Below the pieces are notes generated by a model. It had not been told where the DNA came from, did no database searches, and was given only the letters and a program-made list of their open reading frames with translations. Shown here one piece after another: positions 47,816-59,084 of a DNA stretch of 64,000 nucleotides. The stretch spans positions 7,508,090 to 7,572,089 of the forward strand of contig CM040421.1 in the NCBI GenBank assembly GCA_022702705.1. The letters are read 5' to 3'. How positions within the stretch are numbered: position 1 is the stretch's first letter; each line of letters begins with the position of its first letter. The DNA comes from Papilionanthe hookeriana x Papilionanthe teres (lineage: Eukaryota > Streptophyta > Magnoliopsida > Asparagales > Orchidaceae). The translations under genes and the position numbers were made by a program.

Positions 47816-49889
47816 ACAAAACTAAATGAAATCATTAAGAATTAAATCTAAAATAACTTGAACACTATTCCAAACTTAAACTAATTTTTATAATTAAGTC
47901 AAAATTGAAATTAAATCATTAAGTTTAAATCATTAAAATACCTAATAAATTGATTTGCCCTTTCAAAGCTATTATTATTATAACTCTTAAATGAAGTATT
48001 AAGTGAAGTGTTACTTCACTTATAGGATATTCAAATGTCCTAGTTCACTGAGCAAGAGAACAAAACTTAAACCCCTGGATGATTAATTCACCTGTGAAAC
48101 TAAATTTACTTGGACTCAAAACAATCCCAGAAATATTCAAAAGATGTTTAGGACTCGTCCTAAACACTTCCTCAATATGACGGGATGTTTTAGAAGAACA
48201 ATTGAATTTAATCGTTCTTTGATGAAGAAAATCATCCTTAAACCAAACCAAGAACCTAGACGTCATAGGAGATGACTAGTTATAGGATTAGGAATTTGGT
48301 AGACAACCAAAACCCTTTCCTTAGCTTTACCTAGGTATCTATTGAAATATTTAAATGCCTAAACATGTGTTTTAAAGTGTAGCTTGGAATGATGGGAAGG
48401 CTCTCCAGGTACGCTTTTATGTTATTGCAATTTACTTATTTGCACTGCGCTTTACTTTTCTTGCATGATAAACAATTGTTGCATGAAAACCAAAACCTTT
48501 GGGATAGTCCCTGAACTGAAACCAAAACTAAATTCAAAGTCATTGCAAGATAAAAATCACCGGCACAACATTTCAAAATATAAAACAACTCAAAATTTAA
48601 TCACAAACAGAACAACAAAACTACAACTACAACTAAACTAAAACGTCTCGTTGGATGATCGGGAATACCTCGGATGATGTAACCCACGTGTTGCTAACGG
48701 GATTTCCCACGATCTAAATGAGAGTGTGTAACTCATTCAGTTGAGTTTGGCAAATTCATCTGGACTAAGTGATTCCGATGAAAATAACGGTGCCGGGATG
48801 ACAGAACCATAGGATCTTAATCGGTTCTGTTTAATCAACTTTAAGATTTGTTTAATTAAAATATTAAAAAACACTTGGATTTTAAGATTTTCTCTAAACC
48901 AAAACACTTCTCTCATCTCCCGATTTATGACTTCTAAAACTAAACCTCTGCAACAACAAGGAGCTTGGAGCACAGTGGGTAGCACGACCATCGTCATCAG
49001 CAAAACCTGAGTCTACCTCAGCAAAACTTTCCTTAGAATTAAATAACCAAGCCATAGGATTTCGAGGTAGTTTGCTTAGTGTAACATAAATCCTCAACCT
49101 TTCCGTTAGGCATTTGCATAATCATATTATGCAAATTAAGCTCTAACCGGTCTTAGGATCCCGAGGTAGTTGTTTGGTACGACATAAACCCTTATATCTT
49201 CAAGGCTATTTGTATGATCATGTCATACGAATATAAGTCCTAATTAAATAAAATTGGCAGGATTGAAACATTAAATAAACTCCCAAATTGAAGCCAAACA
49301 ATAGGATAGTTTGAGAAGTTGCCAAGATTCTTCTTGGATCTTCAGCTTCTACTTCTCTTTCTTTGGACTCTTAAAATAAATTGTTCCAAATTTGATCCAT
49401 TCCCTATTAAAATTTTCAAAACTCAAATCATTTGAAAACCTTAAACTTTGAAATTCTTGAGAGCAAAACCACTGATCATTATCGAGAGTTTTCTTAAGTG
49501 TCTTCGGACATTTAAGATGTAATTAACTATAGGGGCTTGCCTTTATAGGAAACTTTAAGAACCCGAGTAATATAAACCCTGCTTAATTCCTTTGTATTAA
49601 GCGGGGGAACTTGTCGAGCTTATAAAATTGGTTCGCGGACCAAACGGATGTCACAAATCTTCTAGTCTATTTAATCGAGCCCCATCATCGAAGCAGTGTG
49701 TCTATTCTTCGGTATAGATACACGGTTTGTGATGCGGTGCTCGTTTATATAAACTATTTGAGATGTGAGATCGGTTTGATTTCATATCTTAAAATTTTCA
49801 AATTTAAAATTATTTTCAAAATCAAATACTACTTTCTAAATTATATATATTTAAATTAAATTTAAAATCTAAAATTCGCCGACAACTTC

Positions 49890-49907
49890 TGGCGACTTTG
49901 CTGGGGA
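49890..49907 (+). promoter_or_regulatory. Primer binding site, copy C
   Basis: TGGCGACTTTGCTGGGGA, one base different from copy A. Confidence 0.8.
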
Positions 49908-50425
49908 ATAGTTCTTCTCTCCATTTTGATTAGATGGTTTTGCTTTCATAAATCGGTGGTGAGTCCATATCCCTAATGAAACAAAACTACCATTCTTCCG
50001 TTGGAATACCCCGTTCATTTCTGTCTTGAACGAGTATAGCCAACTCCTTTTGGATTTAAGAGCCACTGTTTAGACACCCTTGAACAGAGAGGTTCCGAGA
50101 TCCTTTTACCTCTTTTTTGAGGTGGGGTGGACCCCCAATAGGTGTTAGTTTAGGAGCGGTCCTTCGAGTCAAAATGTCTTGACTAAGACTTTCTCTTCCT
50201 TTCTGATTCTGAATCGAATCCCTTACCTTTTCTATACCTTTAAACATTCCATTCCTAATAAACAAGTCCTCTAATAAACGACTCTTTTGATGAATAAATC
50301 CTTTTAAAATCACAAATACACTAAGATAAACAAAAATGTGTTCGGAATCTTTCTTTTTCGTCCTAAAGTTTACAACGAAAAGAAGCATAATTCGGAACTA
50401 ATACTCGGAATCGGCCCTGCAGAAA
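49908..50425 (+). other. Untranslated leader, copy C
   Basis: Collinear with the leader of copy A. It ends CCCTGCAGAAA directly before the ORF1 ATG; TGCAG is a good splice acceptor. No gene seen. Confidence 0.6.
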
Positions 50426-51512
50426 ATGACTGCACCAAAGCTAATCTTCTCCTTCACCAATGGAAAGGACTTCGCCGTTTACAAGGATGAGCTGCCCGAC
50501 AATGGAATCATCCGTTTCGGACAAGGATTCGACAACACAGATATCAAGTTTGCTGATGTCACTCTCTTCACATTAATGGACAAAGTGTCAGAAACTGAAG
50601 AGCCGTGATTGAGTTCAATCTGAAATCGACTCAAGAATTCCCTCCCTTGCAAAGGATTCCGAGTCGAGAGGAGTACTACCGTTCGTAGGAGGATTGTTGT
50701 CTCTACCCCCACCGGTCTAGTCATCTCTCGCACCTACCCCGACTTCCGCCAAATTTAAGGGGAAGGAAATCCGAGTACGTGATGAGCACGTCGGCGTGGA
50801 GGGTACGGATTTCGCTACAATACCATCTGTTTTTGAGATTGGGTCCAGTTCAAGAGTTGCACCCCTAACTCGGACTCAAAGGAAAAATAGAAGCAGAAAG
50901 ATCGCCAAGAAAGCTAGAGCTGCTGAAGTTACTTTTCTAGAAGAAATTCCTGAAGAGAAAGAAGAACTGCCTGAGCATATACCTCTGTTGGAAGGGAGCA
51001 GGTTTCACCCCCTCTCTGCCGCATCAGATGAAGAGGATGTTCGTAGGATCGCCACCACATTACCCCGACCTGAATACTACAACAATTATAAGAGGAAAAG
51101 GGATAAGACTACGCCATTGGCTCGGCTGCAAGCTGTAATAGAAAGATTGGCAAAGAAAGAAAGATGCTCTGTGTCAGAAATCTTAAGAAGGATAGGAAGG
51201 GTGCTAGCTAAATCCCGCCTCGGACCACGAATAGAACCTGTTGCTGCCACAGAGAAACTAAAGAAGAAGATAAAAGCCAGTCCACCCGTTGTTGTATCGG
51301 GTCTACAGATTGGGGAGGATACCACCTTCCAGCATATAGCTGACAGATCATCCGGTCCTAGGCTTCCGGCTGCAAGAAGGATGGTATGGCGACCTACTAC
51401 TAGTGAGTTAAGACCAAAGCAATGCCCTGAGAAGAAAAGTCTCGTCAGGAGACTCGAATCAGAAGAAAGTGCTACTGCAATAAAGGGGACTCCCGGGAAG
51501 GAAGTTCAATAA
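50426..51512 (+). pseudogene. Ogre ORF1 (unknown function), copy C
   Basis: Begins MTAPKLIFSFTNGKDFAVYK with FGQGFDNTDIKF, stops at 50608, and continues one frame over from about 50796 (EIGSSSRVAPLTRTQRKNRS) to a stop at 51512. The second part is rich in Lys, Arg and Glu and includes ARLQAVIERLAKKE and SEILRRIGR. Its order and spacing match copy A (7425-8442). The family role is unknown to me. It precedes gag without overlap. Confidence 0.75.
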
Positions 51513-51615
51513 CCTCACGAGATGACTGCGAGACAGTACGAAAAGGGCCGACATCTGATGGTTAGTAAAAGAAAGAGAAGATGAATTAGGAGATGAAGTC
51601 GACTCATCAGAGTTC

Positions 51616-53047
51616 ATGGATGAGGAGTATGCCGAGATCAACATGGTTCAAACACGAGCATCGTCAGCTTCGCAAGGTGCTCCAGCAGCTGCAGAAAGAG
51701 ATGAACCAGAAGTCTTAAGAGCACAGCTTCGGGAAAAAGATGATACAATTTCCCAGATGGCAAAGAGGATGGAAGAGATGGCTGCTGCCTTAGCCACTCT
51801 CCAGAGTCAGGACCAGCCTCAGAAAGAGACACCCCCAGAGATCATCCATATTGCAGATGGAGGAAAAGAGATCACATCCGTCAATGGAGACGAACTACCA
51901 AAGAAGGATTCTACACAAAGCATGATTCCGGAAAAGAATATTAAAAGCATGGTAGAACAGCAGGTGCGAGAAGCTTTAACACAATCCAAGAATGGAGCAT
52001 CTATTCAGATGGGTAGACCTTACCCCGAGGAGTTCGATGCAGTCCAATACCCGAAAGGCTTCGTACCACCTCTATTTAAGACTTTTGATGGAACAGGAAA
52101 CCCCCGACAACATGTTGCACATTTTCGTGCTAGTTGCTGCAATGCCGGTGGGAGCGACGCTTTACTCTTCCGCCAGTTCGTCAACAGTTTGTCAGGGATC
52201 ACCTTCGACTGGTACGCAGAATTGCCGAACGGCTCAGTGAAGACCTTTTCAGAACTGGAGAATCTCTTCATTAAACGATTTGTCGGGGCTCAGCACCACA
52301 TCACTATCGGTGATCTAGTGGTGGAGCAACAAAAGCCGAATGAGACTTTAGTGGATTACATACTTCGATGGAGAAACTTAAGCATGAAGTGTGAACCACG
52401 ACTTCAAGAACAACATGCGATCGGCATCCTACTTAAAAGTATCCATGACCCGATAACACTTCTCCTTAAAGGATTTACAATCAAGACTTTCGAGAAGTTG
52501 CTTAGCAAGGCCGGGAGCTTGCAAGAAGAGGCAAAACAGTTAAGTTTCGTGGACAAGAACGATAAGCGAAACACCGTGAAAACATTCGAAAAGAAATCCG
52601 AATCATCGCGGCGATGAGATAAGAGCAAGCAGCCGGTTCGGATACGATCGTAGCGGCCACGACCTAGTTATCAACCACCACAACGGACTTATCGCCTACC
52701 TCAACAAGGCTATCGACGAACCTCGTCCGAGCTATCAGTCGTCTCAGCATTATGAACAACCGCCTCTTTCATCGCGTACCTTAAGAGAACTCCTAAATAA
52801 AGAATAACCATTCAAAACTGAAGCAGTGGCGAAGATGTTCCGTAGCTTAATGAAGACACCGGATTTTCAGCTGCCAGAGCCCAAGAAGCCGGAGGAAGTC
52901 AATAAGAAAGATCATCCAAACTATTGCCCTTACCACCAGATGCTTGGACATAAGATAGAGGATTGTATCACTTTTAAGAGTTGGCTTGATGACATTCTCC
53001 TAAAAGGGAACATAACGATCCCAAAGGAATACATGAAGGAACCCTAG
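51616..53047 (+). pseudogene. Ogre gag, copy C
   Basis: The longest intact gag here: open 51616-52617. Order: a TRASSAS segment; a coiled-coil-like part (MAKRMEEMAAALATLQSQ, residues about 48-66); the gag core from about residue 140 (PKGFVPPLFKTFDGTGNPRQ, HFRASCCNAGGSDALLF, FDWYAELPNGSVKTF, KRFVGAQHH, VDYILRWRNLSMKC); and KTFEKLLSKAGSLQEEAK. After a broken linker the piece 52826-53047 carries CPYHQMLGHKIEDC, a CX2HX4HX4C variant of the zinc knuckle. Gag packages the RNA in a virus-like particle. Confidence 0.88.
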
Positions 53048-55143
53048 AAGGGATGTTCCGTCAAAGTTATTTCAACGGATCCTATTGTTTCAAGAGACCC
53101 TTACGCGACTAATGATGGATGGAGTACCGTCTGGACGAAGTCATCAAAGAAAATTTTGGATCACATCCAGGCCGCTTCAGTACGCACTTCAGCTCAAAGT
53201 TTGAAACCTCTCGAGCCGGCACAATCACTTGCAATTGAAGAACCACCCCAGAAGGAGGAGAAGATCGTGGTAGAAAAGAAGACTGAGGCTCCGAAGGGTA
53301 GACTAGGGGCTGCTTATCCTAGGATGGTTGTTTCCGATTCGGGGGAGAAATCCCTCAAACTCCTGACTCTGTATGATTATCTGTCCGCCCCGGCGGGATC
53401 TTATAATGATAAGGGTTATGGCGTTGGCTAAGTTTTGACTGTTTCTAACAATTACGTAACTAGCGACAACCGAGTTAATCCGGATCTCGATTCCAATACA
53501 AATGACGATTCTCAAATCATACACAACCTCGATGACCATGACGAAGAAGATGTCCACAAAGGAGGCTACGAGAGCTCGACAAGCAACGAGTCCATTTGTG
53601 AATTTAGAGGAGCTCCGATCACGATAGAATTAGAACTATCAGACACCGAAGCAACTTCAGAAGAGCCAGTTGCTCCAATTCAAAAGGAAACACCAAATTC
53701 GGAAGAAATAACTGAAGTAAATTTAAGAAGTGGAAAAGTCCTACCCCCGGGAGTGGGTCCAAAGGATAAAGGAAAGCAGGTGGTTGCTCAGGAAGAGCCA
53801 GCCCCGGCAGAGGAATTGCCCATTCGGGAAGAAACCGAGGAACATGGTAATAAAGTGGACTATAATGTGCTACTCATCTTAGGAAGCTATCAGGCAAACT
53901 AAGCATGTACGACACTTAGATCTTGTCAAAGGAGACGAGGGAGTCTCTGATCAAGGCTTTACTTGATCCAGAGATTTGTTTAGCTCAAATGGTCGGTAAT
54001 TCCTTTGACGAGGTTTGCTTGTTAAAAGAACATCGAGGTGTTACCTTCACGGACAATGATCTATTACTGGGAACAGCAGATCACAACCGACCATTATACA
54101 TTTCAGTCACTATTGGAAGGTTTACGCTCTCCAGAGTGTTGGTTGATCCGGGAGCATCAATCAACATAATGAATCTTCGGACGCTAGCATATTTGGAAAT
54201 TGATGCTCGCTAGCTTGAAGCAGACAAGATGCTATTAAGAGGCTTCAATCAAAAAAGAGAAAGAGCTCTTGGATCGATAACACTACTAATGAAGACCGGT
54301 GATTTAGCAAAGACAACCGCAAAAATCCACATAATTGATTATGAGACATCGTTCAACGCTCTACTGGGTCGGCCATGGATCCATGAAAATTGGATGGTAC
54401 CGTCGTCTCTGCACCAGTGCATAAAGTATTACGAAGGAGGAGAACAGTGTATCAAAGGTGACTTGCAACCATTCTCCGTACACGAGATTGGAATTCATGA
54501 AGATGTGGCCAACTACGCGCCTCCGAAGAAAATAATATTTTCCAGAAATACCATACCAAATGAAGCAAAAGAAATTCGAGATGATGAAGAACCTGAAGTT
54601 CTAGTCCAACAGTTACTCACCACTCCCTTACGGCGAGATGGTGAAAATTTCTCCAGAACTCGCACCCGAGGTCGAGACCGGGGACGAGGACGTGGAAGAA
54701 ACGTTGGAACAGTTGGACAAAAGAAACTCGTCATCGATGTTGTTTGGGAGAATAGCTGCGAAGAAGAAGAAATCAAGAAAGAAGCAAGCAACGATAAATC
54801 GAAGAAACCACAGTTCAAGATCTCTCTCGAAGATGAAAAGAATGAAGAATACAAATCAATGTACGAGAAGATTAACCATTATGTACATACTATGACCCTG
54901 ACCCCGATCCATTCTAATAAGACCGAGGGTATGGTGGTCAAGGAAGTGCATGGTGGTGGTACTAAGCCAATCAAGTTTTACCGTGGTGCTTCTTCTTCCA
55001 ATACTGAAAAAGATGTACAATTTGAAGATGTTACTTCATCTGAATTAATGGAATTACCTTTTGAGTGGTACTCTCCCTGTGTTCAAAATAAAACTTGGTG
55101 TCTTACCTCGACAATGGATAAAAGGCCGATCACAACACTTTGA
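53048..55143 (+). pseudogene. Ogre protease and linker, copy C
   Basis: Pieces in order: 53156-53431 (ending YDYLSAPAG), 53435-53902 (EVNLRSGKVLPPG, the usual pre-protease block), 53923-54213 (TADHNRPLYISVTI; active site VLVDPGASINIM with Asp codon at 54145-54147) and 54229-55143 (FNALLGRPWIHENW; the basic RGRDRGRGRGR; then KFYRGASSS). DPGA replaces D(S/T)G. Stops at about 53902, 54213 and 55143 break it. Confidence 0.85.
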
Positions 55144-56402
55144 AAAATTATGGAATAATGCCGGTCGGCCTTCCAATTCAAAACATGGTCTTAGATTCAG
55201 CACAGTAGGATCAATTAACGATACGGGATTTTGCTTGGTTGTCACTTACGAACCTAATAAAGACTGCTTGGAGGCCTCAGAAGATCTTGAAGATCTACCA
55301 ATCAGCAACGCTCCACCAGAATTTGAAGAAGAAATCAAATCTACTATAGATGAGTTAACGGAAGTTAACTTAGGTACTGGCAAAGAGCCTAGGCCTACCT
55401 TTGTTAGGTCCTTACTCAATAAAGAAGACTCCGAAAACATAATCAAGCTATTAATGGAATTCAAGGACTGTTTTGCTTGGAGTTACAATGAAATGCCGTG
55501 ATTAGCTCCAGAAGTCGCAGTTCACAAGTTAGGAGTAGATCCTACTTCTGTTCCAGTCAGACAAGCCCCTAGAAGAATGCGTCTAGAAATTGAGCAACAA
55601 GTAATAACCGAAGTTAAGAAGCTAATAGACGCTAAATTTGTCCGTGAAGAACAATACCCTACTTGGTTAGCCAATGTGGTTCCAGTCAGAAAGAAGAATG
55701 GTCAGATCAGAATCTATGTAGACTTCAGAGATTTAAATAAAGCATGTCCAAAAGCCGAATTTCCACTACCAATCCCAGAACTAATGATCGATATTGCTTC
55801 AACTCATTAAATATTTTCATTCATGGATGGATCATCAGGATACAACCAGATAAAGATGGCACCAGAAGACGAAAAGCTCACGACATTCAGAACGCCGATC
55901 GGAGTGTATTGCTACACAATAATGCCATTTGAACTAAAGAATGCAGGAACAACATACCAAAGAGCAATGACGAAGATTTTTGATGATCTCATTCACAACC
56001 AAGTTAAGTGCTATGTGGATGATGTGGTCATCAAAAGTAAACTGAAGGAAGATCACCTGTATGATTTGAGAATTATTTTCGAACGACTAAGACAGTACAA
56101 CCTTAAGATGAATCCATTAAAATGGGCCTTCGGCGTCACCTCCAGGAAATTATTAGGATTTGTTGTCCGACATCACAGAATTGAAATTGATCCGAAAAAG
56201 ATTAAAGCTATCTTAGAAATGCCACCTCCTAAAACCTTGAAACAGCTGCGATCCTTTCAAGGAAAGTTGGCATATCTTCGACGCTTTATATCGAATTTGT
56301 CAAGAAGGTGTCAGCCTTTCTCTGCTTTTGTTAAGAAGGATGCCAAGTTTACTTGGGACTCCAAATGTCAACATGCCTTCGATGACATCAAACAATACTT
56401 TG
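55144..56402 (+). pseudogene. Ogre reverse transcriptase and start of RNase H, copy C, 3'-truncated
   Basis: A TGA at 55499 stands after NEMP, and a TAA at 55808 after IASTH. Otherwise the RT is well kept: PTWLANVVPVRKKNGQIR, VDFRDLNKACPKAEFPLP, FMDGSSGYNQIKMAPED, the catalytic box YVDD (56012-56023), LGFVVRHHRIEIDPKK, and the RNase H connection FQGKLAYLRRFI. Similarity to copy B stops at about 56402 (HAFDDIKQYF). The next DNA is a GA tract joined to the metacaspase. No RNase H core, aRH, integrase or LTR follows. Confidence 0.88.
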
Positions 56403-56640
56403 AAGAGAAGAGTGACTGAGGTAGAGAGAGTGAGGGAAGTAGAGTGAGAAAAAAAGTGAAGGAAAAAAGAGCAAGAGATGGTGAGCTAAAGGAATATGGG
56501 GAGGGAGAATAAAGGATTGAGTGAGAGAAAAAGAGAGAGTGAGCGCAAGGAAGGGAGGGAGGGAGGCAGGGATGAGAGAGAGAGGTAGTGGAGGATGGGG
56601 GAGCAGAAAGAGTGAGAGGAGAGAGAAGAGAGACTGATAT
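56403..56640. repeat. GA-rich (plus strand) low-complexity tract
   Basis: Irregular GAGA/GGAG repeats such as GAGTGAGAGAGAG and GGGAGGGAGG. On the minus strand it is read as a Ser/Leu/Pro-rich open frame, which I consider spurious. It separates broken Ogre copy C from the metacaspase remnant. Confidence 0.8.
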
Positions 56641-56980
56641 AAGAGATAGTGGAGAGTTGTGGGGGTACAAACTTGGGGCTGGCTTCGGAGCCGAAGAGAG
56701 TGGAGAGGTGGTCGCCTATGTGTGGTGATGTGAGGCCGGAAATAGAGGAGAGATGGTGGAGAATGGAGTCGAATGGTATGAACTTGGATCGTTGATGAAC
56801 GAGGTGGGTGTTGCATGATGCAAGGGAGGTGGAGGGCCCGATCTGCTCCTTCTCGTTTTGGATTAGGCCGCCTGAGTGGCAGGAGTCGGAGATCATGGTG
56901 AAGGTTGCGCCTTCAACGAGACGGTCAACTAGTAGGCGGAAGTCCACGTCTGCATATCATTTAATATGATTTAAATTATG

Positions 56981-56982
<2 letters not shown>

Positions 56983-57039
<57 letters not shown>
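56983..57039. repeat. (TA)n in metacaspase intron
   Basis: About 57 bp of pure TA, next to the tandem duplication. Confidence 0.9.
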
Positions 57040-57042
<3 letters not shown>

Positions 57043-57128
57043 CCGCAGTCACACAACACACTTTAAATAAACATATTTATATATAGATAGACCCGCAGTC
57101 ACACAACACACTTTAAATAAACATATTT
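57038..57128. repeat. Perfect 41-bp tandem repeat, period 50
   Basis: Two identical units starting TAGACCCGCAGTCACACAAC at 57038 and 57088, separated by 9 bp of TA-type sequence. No mismatch is present, so the duplication is recent. Confidence 0.95.
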
Positions 57129-57691
57129 CATCTTAATTTATAGTTGTCTATATCTTGGCATAATGTGTGTATATCAGATAGCTCCGTTTAATTCAACCAA
57201 AATTTTATTTCGGGCTTAAAACCTGGTTTAGATTTTAAGCTTTGTTTGACCAAATTAATTTTTCTTCCATCTATACAAAATGTTCTCTGCTACCCACCTT
57301 TTTTTACATATAAAACATCATTTTAGAAATCTTACCAGTTATAAGATTGAAGTCACATGGAACAATGGCCTCATCGCGCTGGCGGCGACGACCATCTTGC
57401 TGCTTCACCGGTGGTATGAGCGTCCCATGACCACTATAGTGAAAAAGCACAACATCACCTGATTTGGCCCGATCAATCATACGTCTTAACGCCCGTCGAA
57501 TATTAACGCCAGTGGGAAGCACCTCTGCTCCTGCCCCATCAGTAAGGACGACTATATCTTTGGCATTGAATCCAAGCCGTTCAATGAGGAGGTCACTCAT
57601 GGCTTCCACATCATTGATACAGCCCGCGGAGCTCATTCCTCGTGTTGGCATAGTTGCACCCAACCAAGGTTGCTAACCTCCTAATTTCCAT

Positions 57692-58165
57692 ATTGCAATC
57701 CTCGAGTTCTCACCTTTAGGATGGAAGATGAGGGAAATGAAGGTGAAAATGGTAATCAATTTGGGGATTGTTGATGAATTTTTGAATGTTTGAGTTGCCT
57801 GTGATCGATTTAGTTTGGATATGTTATGTATATATATAAATTCCAAAACCAAAGTTGGTGTGGCGTATTAGTATGTCTTTTAAACGTCATCATGTTAGGA
57901 TTGCAACGGTTCACCCGCAAATACGATAGAGATTAATTGTGTGCTTCCTTGGAAGACGTGTAATTAGCTAACTCTATACTTTCTTGTTTGGTGGACGGCA
58001 TCAATGCTTTATATTTGAAGGGCATTTACTTGCCAACCCAGTTTTATATATTTATATATATATAAAACCTAAACTCTAACTTTTATATTTATACGGCCCA
58101 ATCGTTAATATCTAATTTTTTTTAATTTTTAAAATATAAAATTCACCTTTTCATGTATAGATAAG

Positions 58166-58169
<4 letters not shown>
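57692..58169 (-). promoter_or_regulatory. Upstream region of the metacaspase pseudogene
   Basis: Host-type noncoding DNA. A TATATATATA run at 57831-57840 lies about 140 bp upstream of the ATG and would serve as a TATA box on the minus strand, leaving a 5' leader of about 100 nt. No other feature seen. Confidence 0.4.

Positions 58170-58245
<76 letters not shown>
58170..58245. repeat. (TA)n at the 5' side of the plus-strand LINE
   Basis: About 76 bp of pure TA directly before the LINE. Confidence 0.92.
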
Positions 58246-58247
<2 letters not shown>

Positions 58248-59084
58248 TTTTGAAGGTTCTCCTTTCACTTGGAGGAGAGGTTCCTTATATGAAAGGCTTG
58301 ATAGAATACTTGTTAATCAATCTTGGATTAACATGTTCCCTATCTCTAAAGTTAAACATCTGGCTAGAATGGGTTCTGATCATTCTCCATTGCTCATTTG
58401 CCGTGCTCCTTTTTCTCGTGGTTAAAAGTAACTCTTTCGGATATCTCAATGTATGGTCCGAACACCCTCGATTTCAGTAAACTAATTGAGAGAAATTGGT
58501 GTGCTCCTCTAAATGGGTTTCCAAATCCTATTGTTAAATTGTGGCTTTTACGGAAAAGACTAGCTAAGGAACTTAAATCTTGGAACCGGACTCGTTTTTG
58601 GTAATATTCAACAAAAAGTCATTTCTGCTCGAGGCTATGGTTTCTGCCGTGGAGAAAGAGGTAGAGAATGGGAGGGTTTCGAACAACAATTAACCGTTGC
58701 AATGGCCAACCTTAAAGCTGCTATTCATCAAGAGGAAGTTTTTCTCGCAACGAAATCGCCGCAAAATGGTTCCACCATGGAGACGAAACTCCAAATTTTT
58801 TCATGCTATTATCAAACACGGAAGAGTCGTTAATACCATTCTTCAAATTAAGACATTGGATAATAGATGTCCGTTAAGTACTAAGGATATTGCAGAGAAT
58901 GCTGTTTCCCATTTCAAAGAATTATTTGCGCCTAGTGCCACCAAATCTAATCTTTTTTCTGCAGCCTATGTTTTCTCGATTCGGGAACATCTCTCAATCT
59001 CTCGGACTTAGCCGCTTCTCCTAATGACCATGAGATTTTTATTGCCATTAACTCTATGGAAAGTGATAAGATTGTCTGGACCAG
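58246..59084 (+). pseudogene. LINE ORF2: end of endonuclease and linker
   Basis: Endonuclease end (SDHSPLLI), then a linker with EIAAKWFHHGD and NFFHAIIKHGRVVNTI, in several frames. GPDGF, the first RT block, is reached near 59085. Frameshifts are numerous. Confidence 0.75.

Larger units (their letters stand above)
42575..49884 (+). mobile_element. Ogre/Tat-type LTR, copy C (full length, about 7.31 kb)
   Basis: Starts TGTTGACCTC and ends GCCGACA, giving TG...CA ends. Collinear with LTR B throughout. Landmarks: TATTTAA at 44923, donor-like GT at 45355, hairpin at 45441-45459, AAATT array about 47480-47815, conserved block 48600-49260. Its PBS follows after five bases. The left neighbour is the truncated aRH of copy B, so it is not a normal 3' LTR preceded by a polypurine tract. 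Confidence 0.9.
56950..57335 (-). other. Metacaspase intron
   Basis: 386 bp with GTAAG donor and TGCAG acceptor on the minus strand. It holds a (TA)n tract (56983-57039) and a 41-bp perfect repeat (57038-57078 and 57088-57128). No gene inside. Confidence 0.8.
56641..57691 (-). pseudogene. Type II (AtMC9-like) metacaspase, frameshifted and lacking p10
   Basis: Metacaspases are Ca-activated Cys proteases that cut after Arg or Lys and act in plant cell death and clearance. Exon 1 runs from the ATG at 57691 (MEIRRLATLVGCNYANTRNE) to 57336, just before a GTAAG donor. Exon 2 starts at 56949 after TGCAG; the join gives NLITDVDFR. The catalytic His lies in HYSGHG (codon 57429-57427) and the catalytic Cys in SDSCHSGG (codon 56881-56879). 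EAIVPCDFNLIT and EKEQIGPST support an AtMC9-like protein. One extra base in the CCC at 57623-57625 (plus strand) shifts the frame between LRG and CINDV. Similarity fades after LFGSEASPKF (about 56690), so most of the p10 part (roughly 100 or more residues) is missing. Sequencing error could explain the single base, but not the lost end. Confidence 0.88.

Noticed and set aside
42575..49884. LTR C as the normal 3' LTR of copy B
   Set aside because: No polypurine tract or integrase precedes it, the junction falls inside an aRH codon, and its own PBS and internal region follow.
56388..56816. Ser/Leu/Pro-rich minus-strand open frame
   Set aside because: It arises from the CT-rich simple sequence and the shifted frame over metacaspase exon 2.
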